NCBI GenBank assembly: GCA_964522015.1
Contig: CAZFST010000024.1
Span: 1-64,000, forward strand
DNA length: 64,000 nt
Source: QQWI01 sp964522015
Lineage (GTDB): Bacteria > Bacillota > Clostridia > Peptostreptococcales > Acidaminobacteraceae
Direction of reading: 5' to 3'
The translations under genes were made by a program, and so were the position numbers. Under the pieces are notes generated by a model. The model saw nothing but the letters and a program-made list of their open reading frames with translations, made no database searches and was not told where the DNA came from. Positions 24,388-34,026 of this stretch are shown here, one piece after another (position 1 is the first letter of the stretch; each line of letters starts with the position of its first letter).

Positions 24388-26604
24388 CTATTCAATTATC
24401 ATATCACTTTGGGTTGGAATGTCTTCTTGAGACAATTTTTGAATGGTCACTCTGACTCTAATGCCACCCTCTGGCCGATTTGAAATGGACAGGTTTCCAC
24501 CTAAGACTTCTTGAGAAATATTGGTGGCGATGCTTAGGCCTATTCCTAAACTACCCAAATGTAGGGTGCTCGAAAAAAGTGGATCTTGTACTTTGTTGAT
24601 ATAGGCTTCTGGTATACCAGGGCCATTGTCATCGATACTGATCACATAGGAATTTTCTGTGATCTGTAAATCAAAATCAATCCGATTGCCTAAATGGACA
24701 TTTGCACCCACTTGATTCTCTCCAGAAAAACCATGTTGAATGGCATTGTCAATCACACGGGTTAGGACTTCTACTAATGCGGTTTGATAGGTCAAAATAG
24801 TGATATCAGCTTCAAAGTGAATACCATAGTCAAAATTGACTGTGGTTTTTTTATTGCTTGCCAATATGGAAATTAAATCAAACACGTTGACATTAGAAGG
24901 GGGTACTGTTTCCTTTGTCAAAGCCAGTGACTCAAAAGCATCAACAATTGTTTTAATGCGATTCATGGCCTTAATGGTAATTTGATTCACATCCCCGACA
25001 ACTTCCAAGTAGTTTTTTAGGTCATTGGTGCTATTGATCCCTCTTTCAATTTGTTCAACATAGTCCTTATGGAACATGTGGAGATAAGACATGGATGAAA
25101 TAATATTGCCAAGGGGGGTATTGATTTGATGGGCGACATTGGCCACTAATCGGTTCAGTGCTTTGTAACGCTCTTTTTCTTTTGATTTCAGTTCTGTAAT
25201 ATCGACTGAAATCCCCAAAAGTCCCCAATCAACTTGACCAGCAAGTGGAAAAGGTACTTTAGTGATATCGTAAATATGGGACGCGCCTTTGGCATCTACC
25301 AGGGTCTGTTCTTTAAGATGTGAATCTTGATGAAGCTCAAGAACGGGTACTTCTTGAACACCAAACCTTTCAGCCTTTGAATAAGGGTTACTTGCATAGA
25401 TAATTTGATCATTGATGCCTTCTATTTGATCAACGGTTGTACCAAAGAAATCTGCATAAGCCTGATTCACTGTGACAAAATTCCCCTTAGCATCTTTTGT
25501 GAAGACTGGGTATGGCAGTGCGTCCAGCAACAAGCGCATTTGGCGGTCGTAAATCTGACTTTTCTCCAGTTCTTCACGGAGCTGCTGAGTTTGAATCCTC
25601 ACACGGTTTTTAAGCACCCGATTCCACATCAGCACTGCAAAGGAAACTGCTAATGTCAATACCAGCAAGCCAATCAATAGGGATATGATCAAACCGGTTT
25701 TATTGGCTTTTTCAATCTTATTGATGAGCCATTTTGATTTAATGACATCTAATTGGTCTTTTGGAAAATCCGCCAAAATCTTATCCAGAATCGATAGTAG
25801 GATTGGTTCATCGTTGATAACCCCCATGGACAAATTAAAGGGAAAATCTAATTCAACGGAGGAGTCCCATAGAATATTTTCAATGCTATAATCGTCTGCA
25901 TAATAGACAACTTGCCCTGAGTCACCAATAAAGGCATCCACTTCGCCTAGAGATAGTCGCGTCAACCCTTCTTTGATATCTCGCACTAAAACAATAGAAG
26001 CTTCTGGTGCCATCAGTGTTAAATAATCAGTGGTGGCATAGCCCCGAATGGCGGCGATACGTTTTCCTTTAGATTTTGACAAATCACCAAATTGTGGTGT
26101 GCCCTCACGGATATACATTTTAGTTGGCATCACTAAGTAAGCCTTTGTAAAACTTAAAAATTCACGTCTAGACTCCGTTGCCATAATGGCAGAAATCATG
26201 TCGATTTCTTTGGACCTTGAAGCCTCTACAACCTCTTGCCAGGTACTATAGGTGATGTATTCAAATCTAAGATCATACCTTGTCTCAATAGCTTCTAAAA
26301 GGTCAACTGAAATCCCTCTATAGCCCCCATTTTCAAAAAACTCAACCGGCGCATAATCAGGATCTGGACCAACTTTAATAACTGGATGTTGTTTAAGCCA
26401 AGCTAATTCTTCAGCTGTGAAAAATGTCTTTTGGTTTACTTTTGGAATTTCGGTATTGGCGGTTGATGCGAAAGATGGTAAAATGAGTGTTTGAATCAAT
26501 AATATCAGAGACAATAAACATACCCATCTAATTTTAGTCGGTTTCATGTTCGCAATGTGTATTGATTCGGTTATTTTAACATCAAATAGACAGGATGCTT
26601 TCAT
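24388..26604 (-). CDS. orphan sensor kinase with binding-protein sensor (SBP3-PAS-HisKA)
   Basis: A 738-residue kinase. After a signal/TM segment (about residues 26-46) comes a type-3 solute-binding-protein domain (KVGPDPDYAPVEFFENGGYRGISVDLLEAI). A TM segment lies near residues 300-325, then a PAS domain (LDALPYPVFTKDAKGNFVTVN), His492 in VAHQINTPLG, and an ATPase domain with DNGPGIP and GIGLSIA. The fused binding domain suggests it detects an amino acid or similar small ligand outside the cell. GGAGG sits 6 bases before the chosen ATG. No response regulator is adjacent. The H box resembles that of the kinase at 3725. Confidence 0.9.
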   Translation of the reverse strand: MKASCLFDVKITESIHIANMKPTKIRWVCLLSLILLIQTLILPSFASTANTEIPKVNQKTFFTAEELAWLKQHPVIKVGPDPDYAPVEFFENGGYRGISVDLLEAIETRYDLRFEYITYSTWQEVVEASRSKEIDMISAIMATESRREFLSFTKAYLVMPTKMYIREGTPQFGDLSKSKGKRIAAIRGYATTDYLTLMAPEASIVLVRDIKEGLTRLSLGEVDAFIGDSGQVVYYADDYSIENILWDSSVELDFPFNLSMGVINDEPILLSILDKILADFPKDQLDVIKSKWLINKIEKANKTGLIISLLIGLLVLTLAVSFAVLMWNRVLKNRVRIQTQQLREELEKSQIYDRQMRLLLDALPYPVFTKDAKGNFVTVNQAYADFFGTTVDQIEGINDQIIYASNPYSKAERFGVQEVPVLELHQDSHLKEQTLVDAKGASHIYDITKVPFPLAGQVDWGLLGISVDITELKSKEKERYKALNRLVANVAHQINTPLGNIISSMSYLHMFHKDYVEQIERGINSTNDLKNYLEVVGDVNQITIKAMNRIKTIVDAFESLALTKETVPPSNVNVFDLISILASNKKTTVNFDYGIHFEADITILTYQTALVEVLTRVIDNAIQHGFSGENQVGANVHLGNRIDFDLQITENSYVISIDDNGPGIPEAYINKVQDPLFSSTLHLGSLGIGLSIATNISQEVLGGNLSISNRPEGGIRVRVTIQKLSQEDIPTQSDMIIE

Positions 26605-26694
26605 AAAAACCTCCAAGAAAATGTGTATAGTGATGATTTTGGAATGATACCCCTAAATCCATCACTATACACATGAATGACAAACAAAATAAGA

Positions 26695-28515
26695 CTACAC
26701 TTTATTCAGTAGTGCCTCTAATTGATCAATTTCGCCCTTCACCACAGCTAAACCGCCCTCCCAGAATGCCTTTTGTGTGATGTCTATACCCACTAATTTT
26801 GCCACACCCTCAACTGACAACTGCCCTGTCATACCGAGCAACTGGTCGTACTGAGGTAAGAAAGCCTCGCCGGTTTTCTGATAATAAGCAAAAAGTCCTT
26901 TAGCAAACAGCAGTCCAAAGGTATACGGGAAATTGTAAAAATTACGCTCGGCATAATAGTAATGGACTTTATTAACCCACATATAAGGATGCAAATACTC
27001 TGGATCCAGGGCATCACCGTAGGCTTGTTTTTGAGCGCTTAACATGAGTTGATTCAACTCATCCACTGAAAGAGAACCCTCTTTACGCCTATCAAAAAGT
27101 TCAGTTTCAAATAAATATCTTGAGTAAATATCCATTATCGTTTGGGCATACCCTTGAATCGAGGTTTCTAAAACCCCAATCATCAGATCATCAGATGCAT
27201 CACTATTTCTTAAATTCTTCAGTAGGGCTTGCTTTAAAATCGTCTCGCAAAATATGGATGCAGTCTCCGCTACAGGCATGCTATAAGAACCATTGAGGGG
27301 TGTTTGCTTGAAAATTTGTCTGCCGTGATACCCATGGCCTAGCTCATGGGCTAGGGTGATCACATTATTCAGTGATCCAGTGAAATTCATGAGGACTCGA
27401 CTTTCTTTGATGGCTGGGATTCCAGAGCAAAACGCCCCACCGCGCTTACCTTGTTTTGGGGCTACATCTACCCAGTTACCTGCAAAAGCCTCCTCTGCAA
27501 ATTCCCCATGCGCCTTGCTAAAGCCATAAAAACTTTCTGTCACGATTTTTTTGGCATCATCAAAGGAATAGGCCTGTGTCTCTTTTGATAGGGGGGCGTG
27601 GATTTCATAAAAAGGCAGTCCATTTTGATGACCAAGGACTCTCGCTTTTGTTTTTTGATAGTTTCTAATCACAGGCAAAAATTCTTTAACCGCTTCTAGC
27701 ATGGCATCCAATGTTGTTTTTTGCATTCTAGCATCAAATAAGGTTCTATCCAACACGGATTCAAAACCCCGTAAGGCGGTTTCTGTGATCACTTCGCCTT
27801 TTATGGCGTTAAGAGCCCCTGCAGATGCTAGTTCGATTTTTGAGTATGCGTCTAACTCTGCTAAATAGCCATCTTTTCTAATTTTTCCATCAGCATTAAA
27901 AGCTAAATTTCTCGCACTCTGAAGGGGTAATGTTTTAGTTTCGCCTTCAATATCAAGGGTGACTATCAAACCAGAAGTCAGTTGTCCCTGCATGGTGCTC
28001 CATGCATCAGAACCAGTCTCTTTGAGTTTAGCCAGTACAACCTCAACCCCTTCACTTTGCAAATGTGCTGTTTGATTTAGCAGTTCTTGAAGATGGAATT
28101 TGTGAGCCTTTAAGACTTCAGTTTGCTCAATGGTCTCAAGAAGCATTTGTGTCGGTTGACTTTTCAGATAATGTTTAAAGGCAACCTGTGGCGCTGTTCC
28201 CCTATTTGATAAGCTTCTCAGCTGCTCTAGATGGCCTTGGGCTATGCTATCCCTAGTGTTGGTTGCAGTGGTTAATGATGCAAAACTCATTAACCGTCCC
28301 CCTAGTAATTTTATGGCGCTTGATAGATTTATGTAAATCTCTAAGTTTTTCTTGAGTGCTGCCTGCGCTTCCAATTGATCTTCTGCTTGTTTCTCAGAAA
28401 TCAGTGAAGCCCCCCATGCTTCTAATTCCCCTAGCATAGCAATGTACTTTTCACAATCTGCTTTAAAATCCGATGCTTCAAAACCAAGATAGAGTGGTGT
28501 TAGATTCCAATTCAT
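26695..28515 (-). CDS. pepF: oligoendopeptidase F (peptidase M3)
   Basis: A 606-residue cytoplasmic zinc metallopeptidase that degrades oligopeptides of roughly 7-17 residues. The zinc motif HELGH is in ITLAHELGHGYHG (about residue 387), and the third ligand glutamate follows in ETASIFCETIL. The long helical N-terminal domain and overall length are usual for the PepF/M3B group. It is a single gene ending about 90 bases from the sensor kinase start, in the same direction. Confidence 0.93.
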   Translation of the reverse strand: MNWNLTPLYLGFEASDFKADCEKYIAMLGELEAWGASLISEKQAEDQLEAQAALKKNLEIYINLSSAIKLLGGRLMSFASLTTATNTRDSIAQGHLEQLRSLSNRGTAPQVAFKHYLKSQPTQMLLETIEQTEVLKAHKFHLQELLNQTAHLQSEGVEVVLAKLKETGSDAWSTMQGQLTSGLIVTLDIEGETKTLPLQSARNLAFNADGKIRKDGYLAELDAYSKIELASAGALNAIKGEVITETALRGFESVLDRTLFDARMQKTTLDAMLEAVKEFLPVIRNYQKTKARVLGHQNGLPFYEIHAPLSKETQAYSFDDAKKIVTESFYGFSKAHGEFAEEAFAGNWVDVAPKQGKRGGAFCSGIPAIKESRVLMNFTGSLNNVITLAHELGHGYHGRQIFKQTPLNGSYSMPVAETASIFCETILKQALLKNLRNSDASDDLMIGVLETSIQGYAQTIMDIYSRYLFETELFDRRKEGSLSVDELNQLMLSAQKQAYGDALDPEYLHPYMWVNKVHYYYAERNFYNFPYTFGLLFAKGLFAYYQKTGEAFLPQYDQLLGMTGQLSVEGVAKLVGIDITQKAFWEGGLAVVKGEIDQLEALLNKV

Positions 28516-28695
28516 AATAGCTCCTTTTCTAATTTTGTCCTAAGTCTAGCTTACCAAATCCTATGAGCTCTGGATAGAGAACTTTTGAATCTTTCGCATA
28601 AAAGTACCCCTTTCAGATGGATGCCCTAATGAGCGACCCAAATACCTCTGAAAAGGGCTATGTAAAACATATAGGGCAAATTAAATGGCTGAACT

Positions 28696-28770
28696 TGGAG
28701 CTTTGTTGGGGACTTGAACCCCAGACCTGCTGATTACGGGTCAGCTGCTCTACCACTGAGCTAACAAAGC
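28696..28770 (-). tRNA. tRNA-Thr (anticodon CGU), CCA encoded
   Basis: On the minus strand a full cloverleaf can be drawn: acceptor GCTTTGT/ACAAAGC, D stem GCTC/GAGC, anticodon stem GCTGA/TCAGC, and T arm TGGGG-TTCAAGT-CCCCA, with discriminator U and genomic CCA. The anticodon loop is CCCGTAA, giving CGU (Thr). The base before the anticodon, position 33, is C instead of the almost invariant U. First pairs G1-C72 and C2-G71 fit threonine identity. Confidence 0.88.
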
Positions 28771-28892
28771 AAGCTAAAGCCTAGTTGACTTATACCCACT
28801 TATTCTAATACAAACACTTTTTTAAAACTAAACGAGAATGCCGACGATTTTTCGGGGTATATATTCAATTAACTTGATGTGGAGGATGCAAC

Positions 28893-29972
28893 ATGAGAAT
28901 TATCAAAATCTCTGATATCGTACCTGGCACTAGGCTTGGAAGAACCATTTATCGTGAAATCGGCCTGCCGCTATTAGTGAAGGGTACAACACTGACCGCA
29001 GGTATTATAAAGCGCCTAGAGCAAGAAGATATTTGGATGATTTACGTGGACGATGCCATCTCAGAAGGCATTGAAACGACAAATGTCATTTCCGATCAAG
29101 CGCTTTTAAAAGGCACCCAAACCATGAAGCGTCTTTTTGATAACGTTTCAACACAAAAGGATTTTAGAGATCAAAAGGATAAAGACCTGACCTATGTCTA
29201 CAATTCTGAACAAGTGGCTGCTATTAGTGATTTAATCAACAATATCATCCAAGAACTTTCAGGCAATAGGGATGCCCTTTACCAAATCATGCAAATTGGA
29301 ACTGTTGACCAATATACCTATCGTCATAGTGTAGATGTGGCCATCCTTGCAATGTTGATAGGACGGGCCATGGGACTTGATGACAAAAAAATCAAGTGTT
29401 TAGGTTTTGGTGGTATTTTGCATGACATTGGAAAAGCCCATGTCAACCACGGTGTTCTGGTGAAAAACGGAGACCTTTTACCTGATGAGTGGGAAGAGAT
29501 GAAAAAGCACCCGGTCTATGGTTACAATGTACTTAGGGATGTGATCTCATTACATGGCTCTATTAAGCAAATGGTACTTTACCATCACGAACGTCTAGAC
29601 GGCTCTGGTTATCCAAACGGGTTGCAAGGAGATGAAATCAGCGAACTGGTCCGGATTATTTCCGTGTCTGATATTTTTAACGCACTTGGTTCAAACCGCC
29701 ACTACCGAAAATCCATGACACCAGATAAAATCATGGATATTATTTATGCAGAAGCGGTGTACAAACTGGATAGACATGTAATTTCAGCCCTCCTTAAAGT
29801 AGTCCATCTTTATCCGGAAGGAACCCAAGTTCGCCTAAGCGATGGTACCATTGGCATTGTGATAGAAAGCAGAAAACTGGCCCCCCTAAGGCCCTTGATT
29901 CGAAACATTGAAACTAACCATTTGATTGATTTAATGCAAGCACTGACCCTCATTATTGAAGAAGTCTTTTGA
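28893..29972 (+). CDS. HD-GYP cyclic-di-GMP phosphodiesterase
   Basis: A 359-residue protein with an N-terminal ~100-residue region of the type often found before HD-GYP domains (starting ..SDIVPGTRLGRTIY) and a complete HD-GYP domain. It has H144 in YRHSVDVA, H177-D178 in GGILHDIGK, HHERLDGSGYPNGL and SVSDIFNALGS. All metal ligands and the GYP motif are present, so it should hydrolyse c-di-GMP. No membrane segment or receiver domain is seen. GGAGG precedes the ATG. The related protein at 34727-35815 has a degenerate active site. Confidence 0.92.
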   Translation: MRIIKISDIVPGTRLGRTIYREIGLPLLVKGTTLTAGIIKRLEQEDIWMIYVDDAISEGIETTNVISDQALLKGTQTMKRLFDNVSTQKDFRDQKDKDLTYVYNSEQVAAISDLINNIIQELSGNRDALYQIMQIGTVDQYTYRHSVDVAILAMLIGRAMGLDDKKIKCLGFGGILHDIGKAHVNHGVLVKNGDLLPDEWEEMKKHPVYGYNVLRDVISLHGSIKQMVLYHHERLDGSGYPNGLQGDEISELVRIISVSDIFNALGSNRHYRKSMTPDKIMDIIYAEAVYKLDRHVISALLKVVHLYPEGTQVRLSDGTIGIVIESRKLAPLRPLIRNIETNHLIDLMQALTLIIEEVF

Positions 29973-29976
29973 GATA

Positions 29977-30030
29977 GGGGGACGTGCACTGTCTCACTAT
30001 TATATGGGGTGACAGGGTGCACGCCCCCCC
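29977..30030. repeat. GC-rich hairpin after the HD-GYP gene
   Basis: GGGG..CGTGCAC pairs with GTGCACG.CCCC, and inside it CTGTC.CAC pairs with GGTGACAG. It begins 5 bases after the stop codon. There is no T run on the plus strand, so it may be a REP-like element or a processing/stability hairpin rather than a classic terminator. Confidence 0.55.
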
Positions 30031-30040
30031 AGTCGCTAAA

Positions 30041-30073
30041 AATGGCGAGCCAAGGTACCCCTGGCTCGCCATT
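30041..30073 (-). terminator. terminator of msrB
   Basis: A perfect 12-bp stem, AATGGCGAGCCA with TGGCTCGCCATT. On the minus strand it is followed by TTTTAGC, 23 bases after the msrB stop. Confidence 0.8.
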
Positions 30074-30095
30074 GCTTCGTCTTCTGTCTTGTTTT

Positions 30096-30563
30096 TTACT
30101 TTATCAGGGGGATTAAATAGCCATAGCCTTCTGCTTCCATCTGACTCTCAGGTACAAATCTGACTGCTGCGCTATTAATACAAAATCTCAAACCACCTGC
30201 TTCTTTGGGGCCATCTTCAAAAACATGTCCAAGATGACCTTGACCAGTGCGCCCCCTTACCTCAGTACGAACCATATGAAACTTCTTATCTTCTACATAG
30301 TTTACCACTTCAGGTTCGATTGGTTTTGAAAAACTTGGCCAGCCACAGCCAGAATTAAACTTATCCTTTCCACTAAATAGCGGTTCTCCAGTTGTTACAT
30401 CAACATAGATACCTGGCCGAAAGTTGTCCCAGTACTCGTTTGTAAATGGCCGCTCTGTATCATTTAACTGTGTTACCCGGTATTGAATATCTGTTAATTT
30501 AGCCTTTAATTCTGCATTCCCAGGCTTAGTGTATATAGCTTCAATGGATTTAACTTCGTTCAT
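30096..30563 (-). CDS. msrB: peptide-methionine (R)-S-oxide reductase
   Basis: A 155-residue SelR-domain enzyme that repairs methionine-R-sulfoxide in proteins. It has the family blocks GIYVDVTTGEPLF, GCGWPSF, RTGQGHLGHVF and the catalytic cysteine in RFCINSAAVRF. The CxxC pairs that bind zinc in many MsrB proteins are absent. The msrA partner is not nearby. A Fur-like box lies in the upstream region shared with the divergent kinase gene. Confidence 0.93.
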   Translation of the reverse strand: MNEVKSIEAIYTKPGNAELKAKLTDIQYRVTQLNDTERPFTNEYWDNFRPGIYVDVTTGEPLFSGKDKFNSGCGWPSFSKPIEPEVVNYVEDKKFHMVRTEVRGRTGQGHLGHVFEDGPKEAGGLRFCINSAAVRFVPESQMEAEGYGYLIPLIK

Positions 30564-30645
30564 GATATCTGCTACCTCCTCTACTTAAACCTACTTGATC
30601 TGATCTTTCTTATATCATCTTATTATACCACAACTCAAGTTTAAA

Positions 30646-30660
30646 TGATAATGATTATCG
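30646..30660. promoter_or_regulatory. Fur-like box between msrB and the KdpD-like gene
   Basis: TGATAATGATTATCG matches the 7-1-7 Fur-family consensus TGATAATnATTATCA at 14 of 15 positions. It lies 83 bases upstream of msrB and 165 bases upstream of the divergent kinase gene. PerR and Zur boxes are related, so the regulator is not certain. Confidence 0.6.
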
Positions 30661-30824
30661 TTGCAACCGTTACGAATTCTCATCAAGTCACCTAGAAATT
30701 TTAATGTTCCGTCATGTACATAAAATATGATTGTAACTTTTGCTAAAATTCTATATACTCTTCTAGTTGGCACAACACAAAGCTTAATACATAAGTATTT
30801 CACTTCACTACTAGGAGATTATTC

Positions 30825-32363
30825 ATGAATCCATCAGCATTAAAAAAGCAACTGAAGATAGTAAGAAACATTGGTACTGTCATTATCCAACTTGGTATCG
30901 CAACCGGAATTGCCTATTTCTTTAGGTATAGTGGATTTAATGACGCAAATATAATCCTGATTTATATTCTATCGGTTTTAATTGTGTCCTACCTCATTGA
31001 AGGTTATACCACAAGTATTATTGCTTCCCTGGCAAGCGTACTGACCTATGGTTTCTTCTTTACAGAACCCTATTACTCATTTATGGTTTATAAAGCAGAA
31101 CACCTTTTTACATTGATGTTTATGCTGCTATCTGCAGTTATTACAAGTACCTTGACCTTTAAGGTCCAGCATAGTGCAAAGCTTTCTAGGCAAAGAGAAA
31201 GACGTGCCTACTTGCTCTATTTAATAGCTGAACGCTTAATTCGAGCAAAACATATTCAAGATATTGCAAATGTCATTGGCGAAGAGTGTTCAAAAATTCT
31301 TAAAACAGATATTATTATTTCTCTAGGTGTCCCACAGGACAACGTCAGTAATTTTATGTTTTATAATAAGGGCAAAAAAGTCGAAGGGGAAACCACGATT
31401 GCCTCGCATCAAGTCTCATCAATGCAAAATGTTTACAAAAGAAGAATTGCGGAAGTCGTCGAGAAAAAATTCTACGATGATGTCACTACTTTTTACGTTC
31501 CAATTATCGGTAACGACGTAACATATGGCGTCCTTGGCTTTAGGCTCTATAGAAATGATGTCATCGGAGAAGAGCAAACAGAACTTGCTATTGCCATTGC
31601 TGCTCAAATGACAATGGCCTATGAACGCGAAAGGTATCTTGAGGAAAAACTTGCAGCATCCCTTATTGCAGAAAGCGAGCATATAAAAGGAAAAGCCCTT
31701 GGATCCATTTCTGATGATTTAAGAATCCCATTGACTTCTATCTTAAAAACTACTGAACAATTGATTGAGGCTGGTGATGATCTCAATCAGCTCCAAAGAA
31801 ACAATTTGCTAAAAGGTATTTATTGTGATGTCCAGTGGGTTTTTCACACCGTTGAAAATACCCATATCCTCATTCAGATGGATGATGGCCTCATCATTCT
31901 GGATAAGGCATCAGAAAACATAAAAAAACTGATGGATACAGTCTGTGTCCGCGTTAAAAAGCGAACCGTTAACCATAAGATTACTTGTAAAGTCCATGAT
32001 CCTAATTTAACAGCATTCATCGACAGACACCGCATTAAACAAGTTTTGTACAACCTAATTGACAATGCTGTCAAATATACGCCTGCAGGTTCGCAAATTG
32101 CCATATCAGCGATTGAGCAAAACAATATGGTTACCATTACTGTTTCAGATAATGGGTTGGGTATTTCCGAAGAAGCTTTGCAAAAATTAACTGCTCGTTC
32201 TTTTATACCATCTCAACACCAAAATCAAAACTCCCCTGCCGTAGGACTTGGTCTGGTTGTTTCTCAAGCTATTGTTATGTCTCATGGGGGTAATTTTTCA
32301 GTTAGCCTAAATCCCCAAGGTGGCACTCAGATTACCTTTTCAATTCCCCTTACTACAATTTAA
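30825..32363 (+). CDS. KdpD-like membrane kinase lacking the phospho-acceptor His
   Basis: A 512-residue protein with four N-terminal membrane segments (DUF4118, KdpD-type, about residues 18-115), a GAF-like domain (about 135-270), a dimerisation segment and an ATPase domain (NLIDNAVKYTP, DNGLGISE, GLGLVVSQAI). In KdpD the H box reads SISHDLRTPL; here it reads SISDDLRIPL, so residue 297 is Asp, not His. The cytoplasmic KdpD/UspA sensor domains are missing, and no kdpE or kdpFABC is adjacent. It likely cannot autophosphorylate in the normal way and may be a regulatory pseudokinase. Confidence 0.88.
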   Translation: MNPSALKKQLKIVRNIGTVIIQLGIATGIAYFFRYSGFNDANIILIYILSVLIVSYLIEGYTTSIIASLASVLTYGFFFTEPYYSFMVYKAEHLFTLMFMLLSAVITSTLTFKVQHSAKLSRQRERRAYLLYLIAERLIRAKHIQDIANVIGEECSKILKTDIIISLGVPQDNVSNFMFYNKGKKVEGETTIASHQVSSMQNVYKRRIAEVVEKKFYDDVTTFYVPIIGNDVTYGVLGFRLYRNDVIGEEQTELAIAIAAQMTMAYERERYLEEKLAASLIAESEHIKGKALGSISDDLRIPLTSILKTTEQLIEAGDDLNQLQRNNLLKGIYCDVQWVFHTVENTHILIQMDDGLIILDKASENIKKLMDTVCVRVKKRTVNHKITCKVHDPNLTAFIDRHRIKQVLYNLIDNAVKYTPAGSQIAISAIEQNNMVTITVSDNGLGISEEALQKLTARSFIPSQHQNQNSPAVGLGLVVSQAIVMSHGGNFSVSLNPQGGTQITFSIPLTTI

Positions 32364-32380
32364 AACACACAAAAAATAAA

Positions 32381-32427
32381 AAAAGGGCTATTGCAAATCT
32401 AATATTTAGATGAGCAATAGTCCTTTT
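32381..32427. terminator. bidirectional terminator between convergent genes
   Basis: GGGCTATTGC pairs with GCAATAGTCC (one G-T pair). It has A-rich DNA on the left and six T on the right, and serves both flanking genes. Confidence 0.75.
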
Positions 32428-33879
32428 TTAGTTGGTTAACTCAATGCGATTCCGACCATTGGCTTTTGCTAAGTAAAGTGCAATATCTGCACGATTGAAT
32501 GTTTCTTCAACCTGATCCAGTACATAGTCTGCCAAACCTATGGAGACAGTAACACCAAAGGCATTGGGGTGAGTTGCTAATGTCGTCTGAAATGCTTGAC
32601 ACAAAATATTGACATCTTGCAGCGTTCTATTTTCAAAAATAGCTGCAAACTCTTCTCCACCATATCGAGCACAGATGGCCCCTTCAAAATGATTTACCAT
32701 CAATTCAGAAATAATCACTAGCAATTGATCCCCCTGAACGTGACCATATGTATCATTGATTGCTTTAAAATGGTCAATATCAAGCATCATAACCACCCCT
32801 GGAACTGAGATGTTTTCAAAACAAGTGATTAGATGCCTCCGATTAGATAATTGAGTCAAAGAATCAATTGAAGCCAGATGCATCAATTGTTGCTTGACTA
32901 AAACAGTTTCACTTTCATCATTAAAAACTAAGATAAGACCATGGCGCTTGGCTATTTCTAAAACACGAATATGGTAGAAATGCTCCCCAATTTGCATATG
33001 CTGCGATTCTGGTCCGTTGATGATATCAACGAGTACTGATATTTCATCAATTTGTCGACCAACAGCCAGACTCTTAATTGGAAATTCACTGGACTTTGCT
33101 GACATATTTAAAGAGATTATAAAACCATCATGGTCTACTACGATGACAGATTCATCTATGGCATCCATCACCATTTCATGGGTGATTTCACTTAGAAACA
33201 AAATATCATATCTTTGAATGCCACCAAAAACAAACAGACTTAAACACAAAAACGAGAATGGTGATAAATCAATATATGAAAATCCAATGTCAAAAAAATA
33301 ATAGGTTGAGCTAACAAGAGGTATACAAAATCCGATTATTTGAAGAATCAACCTGCGCTTGCTTGCACCCATTGCCCCTTTCAGACGTGAAAGCAAGGTG
33401 GCAATACTATAAATAAAAGATGCATAGTCTAAAATCACTTGAAAATAGTATATTGGACCTTTAACAAACCCCATAACTGGGAAGCCATTAGAATAATCTA
33501 CAAATGTATGTGTATAATATAGATGGTGATGGTCATTGGTCGCAACCATCATATAAACAGCCAAATTCAAGATTGCCAAAAGCAGAACCAAAAGCTTTTT
33601 ACTGATATGTTTTTCTTTTGATTGTTTATGAATAAAATTAACAATCAAAACGGGATAAAATGCTGCTGCCAGATATTCAATACGAACAAAAAATAGCATC
33701 TGATTTAAGGTTTCTGACTGGATTTCAAATGCATATGCTAGGGTGTGAACCATCATTGCAGCTACTAAATAGGAAAAAGCTTGAGCACCAGCAACATGCT
33801 TATTTTTATTGGCATAGTAAGTTAGTCCCGCTAAAATCACACCAGCAATTAGCAAGAGACTCGAAATAATTTGATTCAC
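32428..33879 (-). CDS. membrane diguanylate cyclase (7TM-PAS-GGDEF)
   Basis: A 483-residue protein with about seven N-terminal membrane segments of the histidine-kinase N-terminal 7TM type (residues 1-220). A PAS-like linker (DAIDESVIVVDHDGFIISLN) follows, then a GGDEF domain with the active signature RYGGEEF near residue 407 and LDIDHFKAINDTYGH before it. It should make c-di-GMP. The inhibitory RxxD site five residues before the signature is absent, so product inhibition is not expected. No EAL or HD-GYP domain is fused. It is a single gene. Confidence 0.9.
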   Translation of the reverse strand: MNQIISSLLLIAGVILAGLTYYANKNKHVAGAQAFSYLVAAMMVHTLAYAFEIQSETLNQMLFFVRIEYLAAAFYPVLIVNFIHKQSKEKHISKKLLVLLLAILNLAVYMMVATNDHHHLYYTHTFVDYSNGFPVMGFVKGPIYYFQVILDYASFIYSIATLLSRLKGAMGASKRRLILQIIGFCIPLVSSTYYFFDIGFSYIDLSPFSFLCLSLFVFGGIQRYDILFLSEITHEMVMDAIDESVIVVDHDGFIISLNMSAKSSEFPIKSLAVGRQIDEISVLVDIINGPESQHMQIGEHFYHIRVLEIAKRHGLILVFNDESETVLVKQQLMHLASIDSLTQLSNRRHLITCFENISVPGVVMMLDIDHFKAINDTYGHVQGDQLLVIISELMVNHFEGAICARYGGEEFAAIFENRTLQDVNILCQAFQTTLATHPNAFGVTVSIGLADYVLDQVEETFNRADIALYLAKANGRNRIELTN

Positions 33880-34000
33880 AATTGCCTCCCGGCCTATCTT
33901 CTAAATTCTTAAACAAAACGACATTGATTTTATTATAACTTATTTTTTCAGCTTTTGCTTTTGTTTTTGTTTTAAGAACAATCCTGCTAAATCAAAAAAT

Positions 34001-34026
34001 CAGTCCTAGTCAAATTGCTAGGACTG
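34001..34026 (-). terminator. terminator after the PqqD-like gene
   Basis: A perfect 9-bp stem, CAGTCCTAG with CTAGGACTG. On the minus strand it is followed by ATTTTTTG. The stop codon of the 27-codon frame at 34093-34010 lies inside it. Confidence 0.8.
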
